Source: Leucobacter chironomi DSM 19883
GTDB taxonomy: Bacteria > Actinomycetota > Actinomycetes > Actinomycetales > Microbacteriaceae
Direction of reading: 5' to 3'
Assembly: GCF_000421845.1 (NCBI RefSeq)
Contig: NZ_ATXU01000004.1
Location: 186,001 to 250,000, forward strand
Length of the DNA: 64,000 nucleotides
In this document: positions 43,047 to 51,723 of the stretch, one piece after another
Layout: each line of letters begins with the position of its first letter
Position numbering within the stretch: position 1 is the first letter of the stretch
Translations under genes and position numbers: made by a program
The notes under the pieces: model-generated
Database searches by the model: none
Seen by the model: only the letters and a program-made list of their open reading frames with translations
Told to the model about the DNA's origin: nothing

Positions 43047-43910
43047 ATGCGCAGCAGGCTCGGAGGCAACGAGGACCAAGTGATCCGCTTCATCGACGCG
43101 GCGCGGAACCTGAGCGCCGAGGACATCGAGCCGGTCGTCGTGGGCTCTCGCGGGCAGGAGGTCCGCGATGCGAGTTTGCGGATCCTGGACGTCCCTCGGT
43201 CTGCCTCGCACTACGCGGCCGTAGCGTCTGCTGTTCGCGGCCTCGAGAGGGACGTGCGGGCGAAGCTCCCGCAGCCCACCACGACTGCCGAGCGAATGAC
43301 AATGGGGAGCTTCACCTCGCTGCTGGCGTCTGCTGTGTTCGCTCTCGCGTCGCGGACGCAGCTCGATGACGACACTGTGGCCTTGGTGGTGGATCCGTTC
43401 GCGAAGCGACTCGGGTTCGAGTGGCGCTCCTGGGGAGTGCACAGCGCAACAAGGAACTTCTGGAGCGGCGAGCCCGACGACGACGATGAAGCTCCTGAGC
43501 CGAGGTTTGATCGCAACGATCCAGCATCGGCGGCGCGCATAGCATTCGGGGTGAGCGAAGAGCTCGGTGACAGGGAACGGCAGCAGCTCGCCCATTTCCT
43601 CGACCCCGACTATTCGGCGAGGATCGAGGACGACGAGCCGGAGACGATGTTCGAGGATCTCTACGACTCGTACGAGCATCGCTTCTCGCTGGGCGCGGAG
43701 ATCATGTACGGCCTCAAATACCTTTCGTTCCCGGTGTCGACAGGCCTCGTCGACTACGAGGAGTACTACGCCCTCAACGACGACGAGTCCGAGCGGTTCC
43801 GCAAAGATCCCGAGCTGGCGCTTCCGCTGCTTGAGCAGTGCCGCCGACGCGAGCAGGACGGCCGCCTCATGCAGCAGCTGCCTGTCAGCAACCGGGGTAC
43901 ACCGGTCTAA
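43047..43910 (+). CDS. unrecognised protein between xerC and dprA
   Basis: A 287-residue acidic, soluble protein that I do not recognise. It begins MRSRLGGNEDQVIRFIDAAR. A predicted helical segment MGSFTSLLASAVFALASR lies near residue 95. A run of Asp/Glu (EPDDDDEAPEP) near 150 and a Tyr/Glu-rich region (LVDYEEYYALNDDESERF) near 245 follow. It has no signal peptide or membrane segment. The ATG at 43047 is preceded by TAGGAT (43034-43039) with a 7-nt gap, suggesting a leaderless mRNA. One 60-bp stretch I counted (43501-43560) is 62% G+C, lower than neighbours. It lies inside the segment bounded by the two dprA direct repeats, which suggests transfer. Confidence 0.75.
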   Translation: MRSRLGGNEDQVIRFIDAARNLSAEDIEPVVVGSRGQEVRDASLRILDVPRSASHYAAVASAVRGLERDVRAKLPQPTTTAERMTMGSFTSLLASAVFALASRTQLDDDTVALVVDPFAKRLGFEWRSWGVHSATRNFWSGEPDDDDEAPEPRFDRNDPASAARIAFGVSEELGDRERQQLAHFLDPDYSARIEDDEPETMFEDLYDSYEHRFSLGAEIMYGLKYLSFPVSTGLVDYEEYYALNDDESERFRKDPELALPLLEQCRRREQDGRLMQQLPVSNRGTPV

Positions 43911-43954
43911 GCCGGCGGCCGCTCGCCGTGCGACCATCGCTCCTCGCCATCGGG

Positions 43955-43989
43955 TCAGGGCTCAGGGCTCAGGGCTCAGAGCTCGGGGC
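43955..43989. repeat. five tandem 7-bp repeats
   Basis: TCAGGGC occurs three times exactly (43955-43975), then once as TCAGAGC and once as TCGGGGC. It lies in the 116-bp gap between the unrecognised gene and the converging dprA. Confidence 0.85.
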
Positions 43990-44026
43990 GCGGGACTCCC
44001 GGCTGCATCGTGTCGCGCACCAGGCG

Positions 44027-45352
44027 CTACCGCACTGAGTGTGCGAGTGAGTACCGTCTCCCGTTCGTCGCGTCGTCGTGGCAGCGCACTCGCCCGAGCA
44101 GTTCGAGCTCTGCCAGCACGCCCTGGATTCGATGGGGGTCGATGCCTGCGACCGTTGCGAGTTCTTCGAGTGAACGACTGCCTCTGAGAGGGAGAGCGTC
44201 GATGACGCGCACGTGGAGGGAGAGCTCACGTTCATCGGTCTCCGGGAGATCGAGCATGTTCGGGGACACGCCAAGCAGTTCAAGAAGTTCCGTGCCGCTC
44301 GTCACGAGGGTCGCGTCGTAGTCGCGGATCAGCCGATGGCACCCCGCCGAGGCGGAGCTGGTGATGGGGCCGGGCACGGCTCCGAGCGGACGCCCGAGCG
44401 CGGCCGCGTGCCCGGCTGTGTTGAGGGAGCCCGACCGTACCCCGGCCTCGGTGACGAGCGTGGCCCGAGCGAGTGCGGCGATGGTTCGATTCCGCTGCAG
44501 GAACCGCCATCGGGTGGGGGCGGCTCCCGGTACCATCTCGGAGCAGACGGCCCCCGTCTCGGCGATGCGGGCCAGCAGCGGGCCGTGCGAGCTCGGGTAG
44601 ACCCGGTCGGCTCCGCCCGCGAGCACCGCGACGGTGGGGGAATCGAGGGCGAGCGCGGTACGGTGCGCGACGGCGTCGATGCCGTAGGCGGCCCCCGAGA
44701 CGATCGCCGCACCGGCCGCGCACAGGGCCTCGGTGAGCTCGGCGGTGACGCCGGCCCCGTAGCCCGTGCAGGCTCGAGCGCCCACCACCGCGACCGAGAA
44801 TGCCGAGAGTGCGGCGAGTTCACCCCGCGCCCAGAGCAGCAGCGGGGTGTGCTCGCCGAGGTCGTCGAGCGCGCTCGGCCAGTACGCGGACCCCGGCGCG
44901 ACGAGCCGCATTCCCGCATCGATGCCGCGCTCGAGATCGCCGAGGCTCGCCGCGCGGTCGAGTCGCAGCCGCCAGCGCGCGAACGCCTTCGACATCGCTG
45001 CGGAATCCAGTTCGACCCCGCCGTCCGCGAGCGCCTCCTCGCGGGCGCGCCCGGCCTCGACGCCCCCGAGCAGCAGTCCGAGCGCACGCACTGGGCCGAG
45101 CGCCGACACGAGGCCGCCCGCGATGGCGTCGCCGGGCTCCACGAGCCGCGCCCACACCACGCGGGCGAACAGGGCAGCGCCCCCGTCGTCGGCTCCATCC
45201 CCGTCGCCGGATCCATCCGGGTCACCTGTGTCACCCGTACCGCCGGGGTCGCGCATCGCGCCATTCGGGGCGGGCTCCAGCCGGGCCAGCCGCTCGCGCA
45301 CCTCGCCGTCGACCCCGAGCAGCCGACGGGCCTCCGACTCTCCGCCGCTCAT
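44027..45352 (-). CDS. dprA: DNA processing protein DprA
   Basis: A 441-residue DprA/Smf protein that loads RecA on incoming single-stranded DNA in competent species; in actinobacteria the role is less clear. The Rossmann-like core has VAVVGARACTGYG, IVSGAAYGIDAVAHRTAL, AVLAGGADRVYPSSH, FLQRNRTIAALA and VTEAGVRSGSLNTAGHA. A C-terminal winged-helix domain follows (VIDALPLRGSRSLEELATVAG). An N-terminal Gly/Asp-rich insert (TGDTGDPDGSGDGDGADDGG) is near residues 38-58. The ATG at 45352 overlaps the comM stop as ATGA. A 43-bp stretch encoding ASAGCHRLIRDYDA is repeated beside xerC. Confidence 0.93.
   Translation of the reverse strand: MSGGESEARRLLGVDGEVRERLARLEPAPNGAMRDPGGTGDTGDPDGSGDGDGADDGGAALFARVVWARLVEPGDAIAGGLVSALGPVRALGLLLGGVEAGRAREEALADGGVELDSAAMSKAFARWRLRLDRAASLGDLERGIDAGMRLVAPGSAYWPSALDDLGEHTPLLLWARGELAALSAFSVAVVGARACTGYGAGVTAELTEALCAAGAAIVSGAAYGIDAVAHRTALALDSPTVAVLAGGADRVYPSSHGPLLARIAETGAVCSEMVPGAAPTRWRFLQRNRTIAALARATLVTEAGVRSGSLNTAGHAAALGRPLGAVPGPITSSASAGCHRLIRDYDATLVTSGTELLELLGVSPNMLDLPETDERELSLHVRVIDALPLRGSRSLEELATVAGIDPHRIQGVLAELELLGRVRCHDDATNGRRYSLAHSVR
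44313..44355. repeat. 43-bp direct repeat, copy 2 (inside dprA)
   Basis: The in-gene copy of the repeat at 42885-42927, one mismatch in 43. It encodes the end of the DprA Rossmann core, just before the winged-helix domain. Confidence 0.92.
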
Positions 45353-46929
45353 CGGGAATCACCGCCCCGCATCGCGAGGGCCTGTGCGATCTCCTCGCGC
45401 CCCGGGCGCTGCCGGCCCGCGAGGTCGGCGATGCTCCAGGCCACGCGCAGTACGCGGTCGTAGCCTCGCAGCGTCAGGGCGCCCCGAGCATAGGCGCGAT
45501 CCAGCACCGCGGTGTCCGCCCGCGGCAACCGCACTGTCGGCCCGCGCAGCCAGCTGCCCGGCACCTCGGCGTTCGTGTGCCACGGCGTGCCGCTCAGACG
45601 GGCCGCCGCCGCCTCGCGCGCCCGAGTCACCCGCCGCCGAAGCTCGGCGCTGGAGGGACGAGCGGCTCCGGTGTCGCCGAGCAGCGCGCTCGGCACCCGC
45701 TGCACCGTGAGGCGCAGGTCGATGCGGTCGTTGAGTGGCCCCGAGATGCGCTGCAGGTATTTCACGCGCCTGCTGGGGGAGCACCGGCACTCTGCCGCGG
45801 TGTCGCGCGAGCCCGCGTTGCCGCAGGGGCAGGGGTTCGCCGCGAGCACCAGCTGGGTGCGCGCGGGCAGTACGGTGTGCACGCGTGCGCGGTGGATCTC
45901 GATGCACCCCGACTCGAGCGGCTGGCGCAGCGCGTCGAGCACCGAACTCGGGAACTCGGGAGCCTCATCGAGGAACAGCACGCCGTGGCAGGCCCGCGTG
46001 ATGGCGCCGGGCCGCACCCCGCCGCTGTCGCCGCCTCCGATCACCGCCACCTTCGACGCCGTGTGGTGCGGGGACTCCATCGGGGGCCGCCGCACGAGCG
46101 CGGTGAGCGACACGCCGCCCAATGCGGCGATGCTGCTGGCGGTGAGCGATTCGTCGGCCGTGAGATCGGGCAGGATCGTGGGCAGCCGGGAGGCGAGCAG
46201 CGTCTTCCCGGCCCCGGGCGGCCCGAGCAGCGAGAGGTGGTGCCGTCCGGCAGCGGCGACCGTGAGCGCCTCCACAGCCTCGGGCTGCCCGATCACATCG
46301 GCGATGTCGAGCATCGGGTCGTCGAAACCCGGCGAGCCGAGCTGATGATCGCGGATGCGCTCACGGCCGCGCTCGCCGCCGTGCCCTGCCGTGATGCGCT
46401 CGGCGGCGCGGTCGCCTCGGTACCAGGCCACTGCGGCGGCCAGATCGGGCATGGCGATCACCTCGAGGTCGGGCACGAGCGCGGCTTCGGCACTGCACGC
46501 CTCGGGCACCATGACCCTGCGGAAGCCCAGGGAGCGCGCCGCGACGGCCGCGGGGAGGAGCCCGGCGGGTCTGCGCAGCTCACCGTCGAGCCCGAGTTCG
46601 CCGAGGTGAGCCACCTGGGGGAGCTCGGCGGCCGGCAGATGCCCGAGCGCTGCCAGCGCGGCGAGGGCGATCGCGAGGTCGAAGCCTGATCCCTGCTTCG
46701 GGAGCGAGGCCGGACTCAGGTTCACCGTCACGAAGCGCTCTGAGACGGGCATGCCGAGCTGCGCGGTGGCGGAGCGCACACGCAGCTTCGCCTCGGCGAG
46801 CGAGGCATCGGGGAGACCGATGATCGCCATTCCCGGAAGCTGCTGCGAGACGGCGGCCTCGACCATCACCGCCGTGCCCTCGAGTCCCGTGAGCGTGATC
46901 GCCGCCGCGCGGCAGACCGCGCGGCTCAC
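45349..46929 (-). CDS. comM: ComM/YifB family AAA+ ATPase (Mg-chelatase-like)
   Basis: A 526-residue protein. The N-terminal Lon-like domain (MAIIGLPDASLAEAKLRVR) is followed by an AAA+ core with Walker A GPPGAGKTLLASRLP and Walker B GVLFLDEAPEF, then a sensor/zinc-like region with CPCGN and CRCSPSRRVKYLQRISGPLNDRIDL. In naturally transformable Gram-negative bacteria ComM is a branch-migration helicase aiding integration of donor DNA; the actinobacterial role is inferred. The GTG at 46929 overlaps the yraN stop (GTGA) and the stop overlaps the dprA start (ATGA), so yraN-comM-dprA is one coupled operon. Confidence 0.92.
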   Translation of the reverse strand: MSRAVCRAAAITLTGLEGTAVMVEAAVSQQLPGMAIIGLPDASLAEAKLRVRSATAQLGMPVSERFVTVNLSPASLPKQGSGFDLAIALAALAALGHLPAAELPQVAHLGELGLDGELRRPAGLLPAAVAARSLGFRRVMVPEACSAEAALVPDLEVIAMPDLAAAVAWYRGDRAAERITAGHGGERGRERIRDHQLGSPGFDDPMLDIADVIGQPEAVEALTVAAAGRHHLSLLGPPGAGKTLLASRLPTILPDLTADESLTASSIAALGGVSLTALVRRPPMESPHHTASKVAVIGGGDSGGVRPGAITRACHGVLFLDEAPEFPSSVLDALRQPLESGCIEIHRARVHTVLPARTQLVLAANPCPCGNAGSRDTAAECRCSPSRRVKYLQRISGPLNDRIDLRLTVQRVPSALLGDTGAARPSSAELRRRVTRAREAAAARLSGTPWHTNAEVPGSWLRGPTVRLPRADTAVLDRAYARGALTLRGYDRVLRVAWSIADLAGRQRPGREEIAQALAMRGGDSR

Positions 46930-47291
46930 AGGATGCCCCGGAGATGGTCGATGCGGGGCGCCTGGGTGTTGCAGAGGGTGATGCCCACGGCGTCGATGCG
47001 CAGCTCGGGGGCGCGGGTGCCGTGGGCCCGCGCCCAGTCGAGCAGCAGTCGCCTGAGTCGCCCGGCCTTGCGGGCGGTGATGGCCGAGAGCGGGCTGCCG
47101 TAGCCGTCGCCGCTGCGGGTCTTCACCTCCACGGCTACGAGCGCTCGCCCGTCGTAGGCGATCAGGTCGAGCTCGCCGTAGCGGTTGCGCCAGTTGCGGT
47201 CGAGGATCACGAAGCCTCGCCCTTCGAGGAACGCCGCCGCGATCGCCTCGCCGCGGGCGCCGAGCGCCTGGTTGTGTGCCGAAGTGTTCAT
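46926..47291 (-). CDS. yraN: YraN/UPF0102 family nuclease-like protein
   Basis: A 121-residue UPF0102 protein with a Holliday-junction-resolvase-like fold. The motif pieces RNRYGELDLIAYD and LVAVEVKTRSGDGYGSP hold the conserved E, D and E-x-K residues of the PD-(D/E)xK nuclease site. It starts the yraN-comM-dprA operon in the usual actinobacterial order. The ATG at 47291 follows GGAGG in AGGGCAGGAGGCACCC. Divergent from rpsB. An actual nuclease activity is an inference from the fold. Confidence 0.92.
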   Translation of the reverse strand: MNTSAHNQALGARGEAIAAAFLEGRGFVILDRNWRNRYGELDLIAYDGRALVAVEVKTRSGDGYGSPLSAITARKAGRLRRLLLDWARAHGTRAPELRIDAVGITLCNTQAPRIDHLRGIL

Positions 47292-47420
47292 GGGTGCCTC
47301 CTGCCCTCAGCCTGCGGCAGAGCGCGGGGCGATTCGGGCGGAATCTGCAGATTGTGGATGGAAGAAAGGAAATCGGCGAAACGGGCGGCCTGTGAGCGAA
47401 GTGCGGCGGAGCGCGGATGC

Positions 47421-47612
47421 TACACTGGACGACGCATCTCGAAAGAGATGACTTCGCGTGCCCGCACAGCGGAGCGATGCCGACGGTCCCCGTTCGTGTG
47501 TTCCACACGTCACGGGGCGGCTGAGCCCGGGGCACCAGGATCTGGTCGCATCCGCGACCGATGACAACCGCAAAGCGCGTGCCCGCAGGGCGCGCAGAAC
47601 AGGAGAACGGCA
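47421..47612 (+). promoter_or_regulatory. rpsB promoter and structured 5' leader
   Basis: A TACACT -10 box (47421-47426) gives a predicted leader of about 180 nt. It holds a 6-bp hairpin with a GAAA tetraloop (47435-47450) and a longer hairpin (47488-47517) pairing CCCCGT and CGTGTG with CACACG and ACGGGG around a 3-nt loop. Long structured leaders often mediate ribosomal-protein autoregulation; S2 control here is an inference. The rest of the 321-bp yraN-rpsB gap (47292-47420) shows nothing else clear. Confidence 0.5.
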
Positions 47613-48470
47613 ATGGCCGTCGTCACCATGCGTCAGCTGCTCGACAGCGGTGTCCACTTCGGGCACCAGACCCGCCGCTGGAACCCGAAGATGAAGCGCT
47701 TCATCTTCACCGAGCGCTCGGGCATCTACATCATCGACCTGCAGCAGTCGCTCGGCTACATCGATGCAGCCTACGACTTCGTGAAGAACACCGTCGCGCG
47801 CGGCGGCAACGTGCTCTTCGTCGGCACCAAGAAGCAGGCCCAGGAGGCCATCGCCGAGCAGGCGACCCGCGTGAACCAGCCCTACGTGAACCAGCGCTGG
47901 CTCGGCGGCCTCCTCACCAACTTCCAGACCGTCACCGGTCGCCTCGAGCGCATGAAGGAGCTCGAGCAGCTCGACTTCGAGGGCACCACCAGCGGCTTCA
48001 CCAAGAAGGAGCTGCTGCTCAAGAAGCGCGAGCTCGAGAAGCTGCAGAAGTCGCTCGGCGGCATCCGCAACATGGGCAAGACCCCGTCCGCCCTCTGGGT
48101 GGTCGACACCAAGAAGGAGCACCTCGCCATCGACGAGGCGCAGAAGCTCGGCATCCCGGTCATCGCGATCCTGGACACCAACTGCGATCCCGACGAGGTC
48201 ACCTACCCGATCCCGGGCAACGACGACGCGATCCGCTCGGTGGCGCTGCTCACCCGAGTGATCGCCGACGCCGTGGCCGAGGGCCTCATGGAGCGCCACC
48301 AGAAGCCCGCCGAGGGTGCTGAGGCCGCTGCCGAGCCCCTCGCCGAGTGGGAGGTCGAGCTGCTGAACACCGACGCCGCCGAGACCGCCGAAGCTCCCGC
48401 TGAGGAGGCCCCCGCTGCCGAGGCTCCCGCCGAGGAGGCTCCCGCAGCCGAGGCCCCCGCCGCCGAGTAA
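47613..48470 (+). CDS. rpsB: 30S ribosomal protein S2
   Basis: A 285-residue S2 protein. The N-terminus [20 protein letters not shown] is diagnostic; [29 protein letters not shown] and [16 protein letters not shown] follow. GAGAACGGCA precedes the ATG. The last ~40 residues are an acidic Ala/Pro/Glu extension with three near-repeats of [10 protein letters not shown], longer than in many S2 proteins and likely disordered. It is the first gene of the rpsB-tsf unit, with a 13-bp hairpin between the two genes. Confidence 0.98.
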   Translation: MAVVTMRQLLDSGVHFGHQTRRWNPKMKRFIFTERSGIYIIDLQQSLGYIDAAYDFVKNTVARGGNVLFVGTKKQAQEAIAEQATRVNQPYVNQRWLGGLLTNFQTVTGRLERMKELEQLDFEGTTSGFTKKELLLKKRELEKLQKSLGGIRNMGKTPSALWVVDTKKEHLAIDEAQKLGIPVIAILDTNCDPDEVTYPIPGNDDAIRSVALLTRVIADAVAEGLMERHQKPAEGAEAAAEPLAEWEVELLNTDAAETAEAPAEEAPAAEAPAEEAPAAEAPAAE

Positions 48471-48495
48471 GCCCACACCACAACGATTTGATGTT

Positions 48496-48527
48496 CCTGC
48501 GCCCCGCGATCACTCGCGGGGCGCAGG
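48496..48527 (+). terminator. intercistronic hairpin between rpsB and tsf
   Basis: CCTGCGCCCCGCG (48496-48508), a 6-nt loop, and CGCGGGGCGCAGG (48515-48527) form a 13-bp perfect stem 26 bp past rpsB and 22 bp before tsf. No T-run follows, so it probably attenuates or stabilises mRNA rather than ending it. Confidence 0.6.
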
Positions 48528-48549
48528 ACGACACAAGAAGGAGTCACAC

Positions 48550-49380
48550 ATGGCTGCAGTGAGCATGGCCGCTGTGAAGGAGCTGCGCGACCGCCTCGGC
48601 GCCGGCATGGTCGACAGCAAGAACGCGCTCGTCGAAGCCGATGGCGACATCGAGAAGGCGATCGAGATCCTGCGTCTCAAGGGCCTTAAGGGCGTCGCCA
48701 AGCGCGGCGACCGCGAGGCGAGCGAGGGTCTCGTCGCCGCCAAGCAGAGCGACGGCGCCGCCACGATGATCGAACTCGTCTGCGAGACCGACTTCGTCGC
48801 GAAGAACGAGAAGTTCCTCGCTCTGGCCGATCGCGTGCTCGACGCCGTGGTCGCCGCCGGTGCGAAGAACGTCGAGGAGGCCCTCGCGGCTCCCGCCGAC
48901 GGCCGCACGGTCGCCGATGTCATCACCGATGAGGCCGCCGTCATCGGCGAGCGCATCGAGCTGCGCAAGGTCTCGCGCGTCGAGGCCCCCGCGACCTCCA
49001 TCTACCTCCACCAGACCTCGAAGGATCTGCCCCCGCAGATCGGTGTGGTCGTGGGCTACGAGGGCGACGACGCCGAGACCGCTCTCAGCATCGCGCGTCA
49101 CATCTCGTTCGCCGACCCCGTGTACCTCAGCCGCGAGGACGTGCCCGAGGCCGACGTCGAGAAGGAGCGCGAGATCGTCACCGAGATCTCGAAGAACGAG
49201 GGCAAGCCCGAGGCCGCTCTGCCGAAGATCGTCGAGGGTCGTCTCACCGCGTTCTTCAAGCAGGTCGCGCTCAACGAGCAGGTGCACGCTCTCGACGCCG
49301 ACAAGCGCGAGGTGAAGAAGGTCGCCGAGGCCGCCGGCATCACCGTCACCGGGTTCGCCCGCAGCAAGGTCGGCGCCTAA
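48550..49380 (+). CDS. tsf: elongation factor Ts
   Basis: A 276-residue EF-Ts, the guanine-nucleotide exchange factor of EF-Tu. The N-terminal domain has VKELRDRLGAGMVDSKNAL and the core has the diagnostic CETDFVAKNE. The C-terminus VAEAAGITVTGFARSKVGA is typical. The ATG at 48550 follows AGAAGGAG by 6 nt. It is co-transcribed with rpsB in the usual order and ends before a strong terminator. Confidence 0.97.
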   Translation: MAAVSMAAVKELRDRLGAGMVDSKNALVEADGDIEKAIEILRLKGLKGVAKRGDREASEGLVAAKQSDGAATMIELVCETDFVAKNEKFLALADRVLDAVVAAGAKNVEEALAAPADGRTVADVITDEAAVIGERIELRKVSRVEAPATSIYLHQTSKDLPPQIGVVVGYEGDDAETALSIARHISFADPVYLSREDVPEADVEKEREIVTEISKNEGKPEAALPKIVEGRLTAFFKQVALNEQVHALDADKREVKKVAEAAGITVTGFARSKVGA

Positions 49381-49390
49381 GCGTCTGCCG

Positions 49391-49425
49391 GGGCCCGGGT
49401 CGCATTGCGACCCGGGCCCTTCTGC
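49391..49425 (+). terminator. intrinsic terminator after tsf
   Basis: GGGCCCGGGTCGC (49391-49403), loop ATT, and GCGACCCGGGCCC (49407-49419) form a 13-bp perfect stem followed by TTCTGCT, 10 bp past the tsf stop. Confidence 0.85.
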
Positions 49426-49484
49426 TGCGTACAGCGGCAACCCCATAAGCTACCTACCAGACCACCCGAGCGAAGGAGTACCCC

Positions 49485-50201
49485 ATGACCGAGACCGCAC
49501 GCAAGCGCCGAGTGCTGCTGAAGCTGTCGGGGGAGGCCTTCGGCGGCGGTACGCTCGGGGTGAACCCCGATGTGGTCAGTCAGATCGCTCGTGAGATCGC
49601 TGCGGCGATGGACGACGCCGAGGTGGCCGTGGTGGTCGGAGGCGGCAACTTCTTCCGCGGAGCCGAGCTCTCGCAGCGCGGCATGGACCGGGCTCGGGCC
49701 GACTACATGGGCATGCTCGGCACGGTGATGAACGCGCTCGCCCTGCAGGACTTCCTCGAGCAGGCCGGGGTGTCCAGCCGGGTGCAGTCGGCCATCACCA
49801 TGACCCAGGTCGCCGAGACCTACATCCCGCTGCGCGCGATCCGCCACCTCGAGAAGGGGCGCGTGGTGATCTTCGGAGCGGGAGCCGGCCTGCCGTACTT
49901 CTCGACCGACACGGTCGCGGCTCAGCGCGCGCTCGAGATCCACGCCGACGAGGTGCTGGTGGCGAAGAACGGCGTCGACGGCGTCTACACCGCGGATCCG
50001 AACAAGGATCCTGACGCGACGCTCATCGAGGAGATCACCTACAACGACGCGCTCGTGCGCGGTCTCAAGGTGGTCGATTCGACGTCGTTCAGCCTGTGCA
50101 TGGACAACGGCATGCCGATGCGCGTCTTCGGCATGGAGCCGGCGGGCAACGTGACCGAGGCGATCCGCGGCAAGCAGCTCGGCACCCTGGTGCACCGCTA
50201 A
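49485..50201 (+). CDS. pyrH: uridylate kinase (UMP kinase)
   Basis: A 238-residue amino-acid-kinase-family enzyme that phosphorylates UMP to [14 protein letters not shown] is the N-terminal phosphate loop; [43 protein letters not shown] and [16 protein letters not shown] are family landmarks. GCGAAGGAG precedes the ATG at 49485. The order tsf-pyrH-frr-cdsA is standard in actinobacteria. Its own promoter probably lies in the 60 bp after the tsf terminator. Confidence 0.97.
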   Translation: MTETARKRRVLLKLSGEAFGGGTLGVNPDVVSQIAREIAAAMDDAEVAVVVGGGNFFRGAELSQRGMDRARADYMGMLGTVMNALALQDFLEQAGVSSRVQSAITMTQVAETYIPLRAIRHLEKGRVVIFGAGAGLPYFSTDTVAAQRALEIHADEVLVAKNGVDGVYTADPNKDPDATLIEEITYNDALVRGLKVVDSTSFSLCMDNGMPMRVFGMEPAGNVTEAIRGKQLGTLVHR

Positions 50202-50245
50202 GCTGGTATCAGAGCGTTTTCAGTAGGTTTCAGAAGGAGAGCACC

Positions 50246-50800
50246 GTGATCGAAGAGGTCTTCGTCGATGTCAAGGACCGCATGACCCGAGCGGTCGAGG
50301 CGGCGAAGGAGGGCTTCGCCACGGTGCGCACCGGCCGCGCCAACCCTTCGCTGCTGCAGAACGTGCAGGTCGACTACTACGGCACCCCCACCCCGCTGTC
50401 GCAGCTCGCGTCGGTGCAGAATCAGGACGCCCGCAGCCTGCTCATCACGCCCTACGACAAGGGCGCGATGAAGGACATCGAGCAGGCGATCCGCGACATG
50501 CCGAACCTCGGTGCGAACCCGAACAACGACGGCAGCGTGATCCGCGTCTCGCTGCCCGAGCTCACCGAGGAGCGCCGCAAGGAGTTCGTGAAGATCGTCA
50601 AGGGGCGCGCCGAGGATGCGCGTGTGGCGATCCGCAATGTGCGCCGCAGCGGCAAGGACGACCTCGACGCGCTCAAGAGCGAGGTCGGCGAGGACGAGGT
50701 GGCTCGCGCCGAGAAGGAGCTCGAGTCGGTGACGAAGCAGTTCATCGATCAGGTCGATGACGCGCTCAAGCGCAAAGAAGCCGAACTGCTCGAGGTCTAG
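50246..50800 (+). CDS. frr: ribosome recycling factor
   Basis: A 184-residue RRF that splits post-termination ribosomes with EF-G. Diagnostic pieces are [46 protein letters not shown] and [13 protein letters not shown]. The GTG at 50246 follows AGAAGGAGA by 5 nt; a longer frame reaches back into pyrH but lacks support. It starts 44 bp after pyrH and is followed by cdsA after 5 bp. Confidence 0.97.
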   Translation: MIEEVFVDVKDRMTRAVEAAKEGFATVRTGRANPSLLQNVQVDYYGTPTPLSQLASVQNQDARSLLITPYDKGAMKDIEQAIRDMPNLGANPNNDGSVIRVSLPELTEERRKEFVKIVKGRAEDARVAIRNVRRSGKDDLDALKSEVGEDEVARAEKELESVTKQFIDQVDDALKRKEAELLEV

Positions 50801-50805
50801 TCTTC

Positions 50806-51723
50806 ATGACCGGCTCTGACAGGCGTGACGAGCTGCGCAGCGCGCTCGAGAGCAAGCGCGCGCAGCTCGAGGCGACGAATGCCAGGATCGAGGCGCGGGC
50901 CGGCCGCAACCTGTTCTTCGCGGTGCTCTCCGGCCTCGTGTTCGCGGGGGTCTTCCTCGCGAGTCTGCTGCTGGTGAAGCAGGTGTTTGTGCTGCTCGTC
51001 GCGGTGATCGTGGCGGTGGCTCTCGTGGAGCTGGCTGCGGCGTTCCGGGTCGCCGGTCGTCGGGTGCCGCGGATCGGCGTGGTGCTCGGCGGCCTCGTCG
51101 TGGTAGGCGGTGCCTACTTCTGGGGTGCCGAGGGCATGCTGCTCGGCCTGTTCGCCGGATCTGCCCTGCTCACCGTGTGGCGCCTGATCGAGGGGCTGGT
51201 GCCGGCGTGGGAGACACCGCGGCGCACGCTGGTGCGGGATGTCTTCTCGGGGCTCTTCACGCTGGTCTACGTCGGTTTCCTCGCCTCGTTCGCGGTGCTG
51301 CTCGTGGCGGCCGACGGGGGCGAGTGGTGGGTGTTCGCGCTCGTGCTCGTCGTCGTCTCGGTCGATGTCGGGGCGTATGCGGCGGGTGTCACGGTCGGCA
51401 AGCACAAGATGACGCCGCGGATCAGCCCGAACAAGACCTGGGAGGGTTTCGCCGGCGCCGCGATCGTGGCAGCCGCGGCGGGTGTCGGGGTGTCGGTGCT
51501 CGCACTGCAGCAGCCCTGGTGGGTGGGGATCATCCTCGGCGTCGTCGTGCTGCTCACGGCGACGATGGGCGACCTCACGGAATCGCTCATCAAACGCAAC
51601 CTGGGAGTGAAGGATATGAGCTCGTGGATTCCGGGGCACGGGGGCTTCCTCGACCGTCTCGACTCGCTGCTGCCGTCGGCCGTCGGGGTCTACGGCGTCG
51701 CACTGGCGCTGGGAGTGGTGTGA
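50806..51723 (+). CDS. cdsA: phosphatidate cytidylyltransferase (CDP-diacylglycerol synthase)
   Basis: A 305-residue membrane enzyme making CDP-diacylglycerol from phosphatidate and CTP. A basic, coiled N-terminus of about 35 residues is followed by about seven to eight membrane helices. The family signature near the C-terminus is SLIKRNLGVKDMSS followed by WIPGHGGFLDRLDSLL. The stop TGA at 51721-51723 shares its last base with the ATG of the next gene, so the two are coupled. Confidence 0.95.
   Translation: MTGSDRRDELRSALESKRAQLEATNARIEARAGRNLFFAVLSGLVFAGVFLASLLLVKQVFVLLVAVIVAVALVELAAAFRVAGRRVPRIGVVLGGLVVVGGAYFWGAEGMLLGLFAGSALLTVWRLIEGLVPAWETPRRTLVRDVFSGLFTLVYVGFLASFAVLLVAADGGEWWVFALVLVVVSVDVGAYAAGVTVGKHKMTPRISPNKTWEGFAGAAIVAAAAGVGVSVLALQQPWWVGIILGVVVLLTATMGDLTESLIKRNLGVKDMSSWIPGHGGFLDRLDSLLPSAVGVYGVALALGVV

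Noticed and set aside
47307-48476. 389-residue Gly/Leu-rich frame antisense to rpsB
   Set aside because: Reads backwards through the Ala/Glu repeats of S2; a pure shadow.
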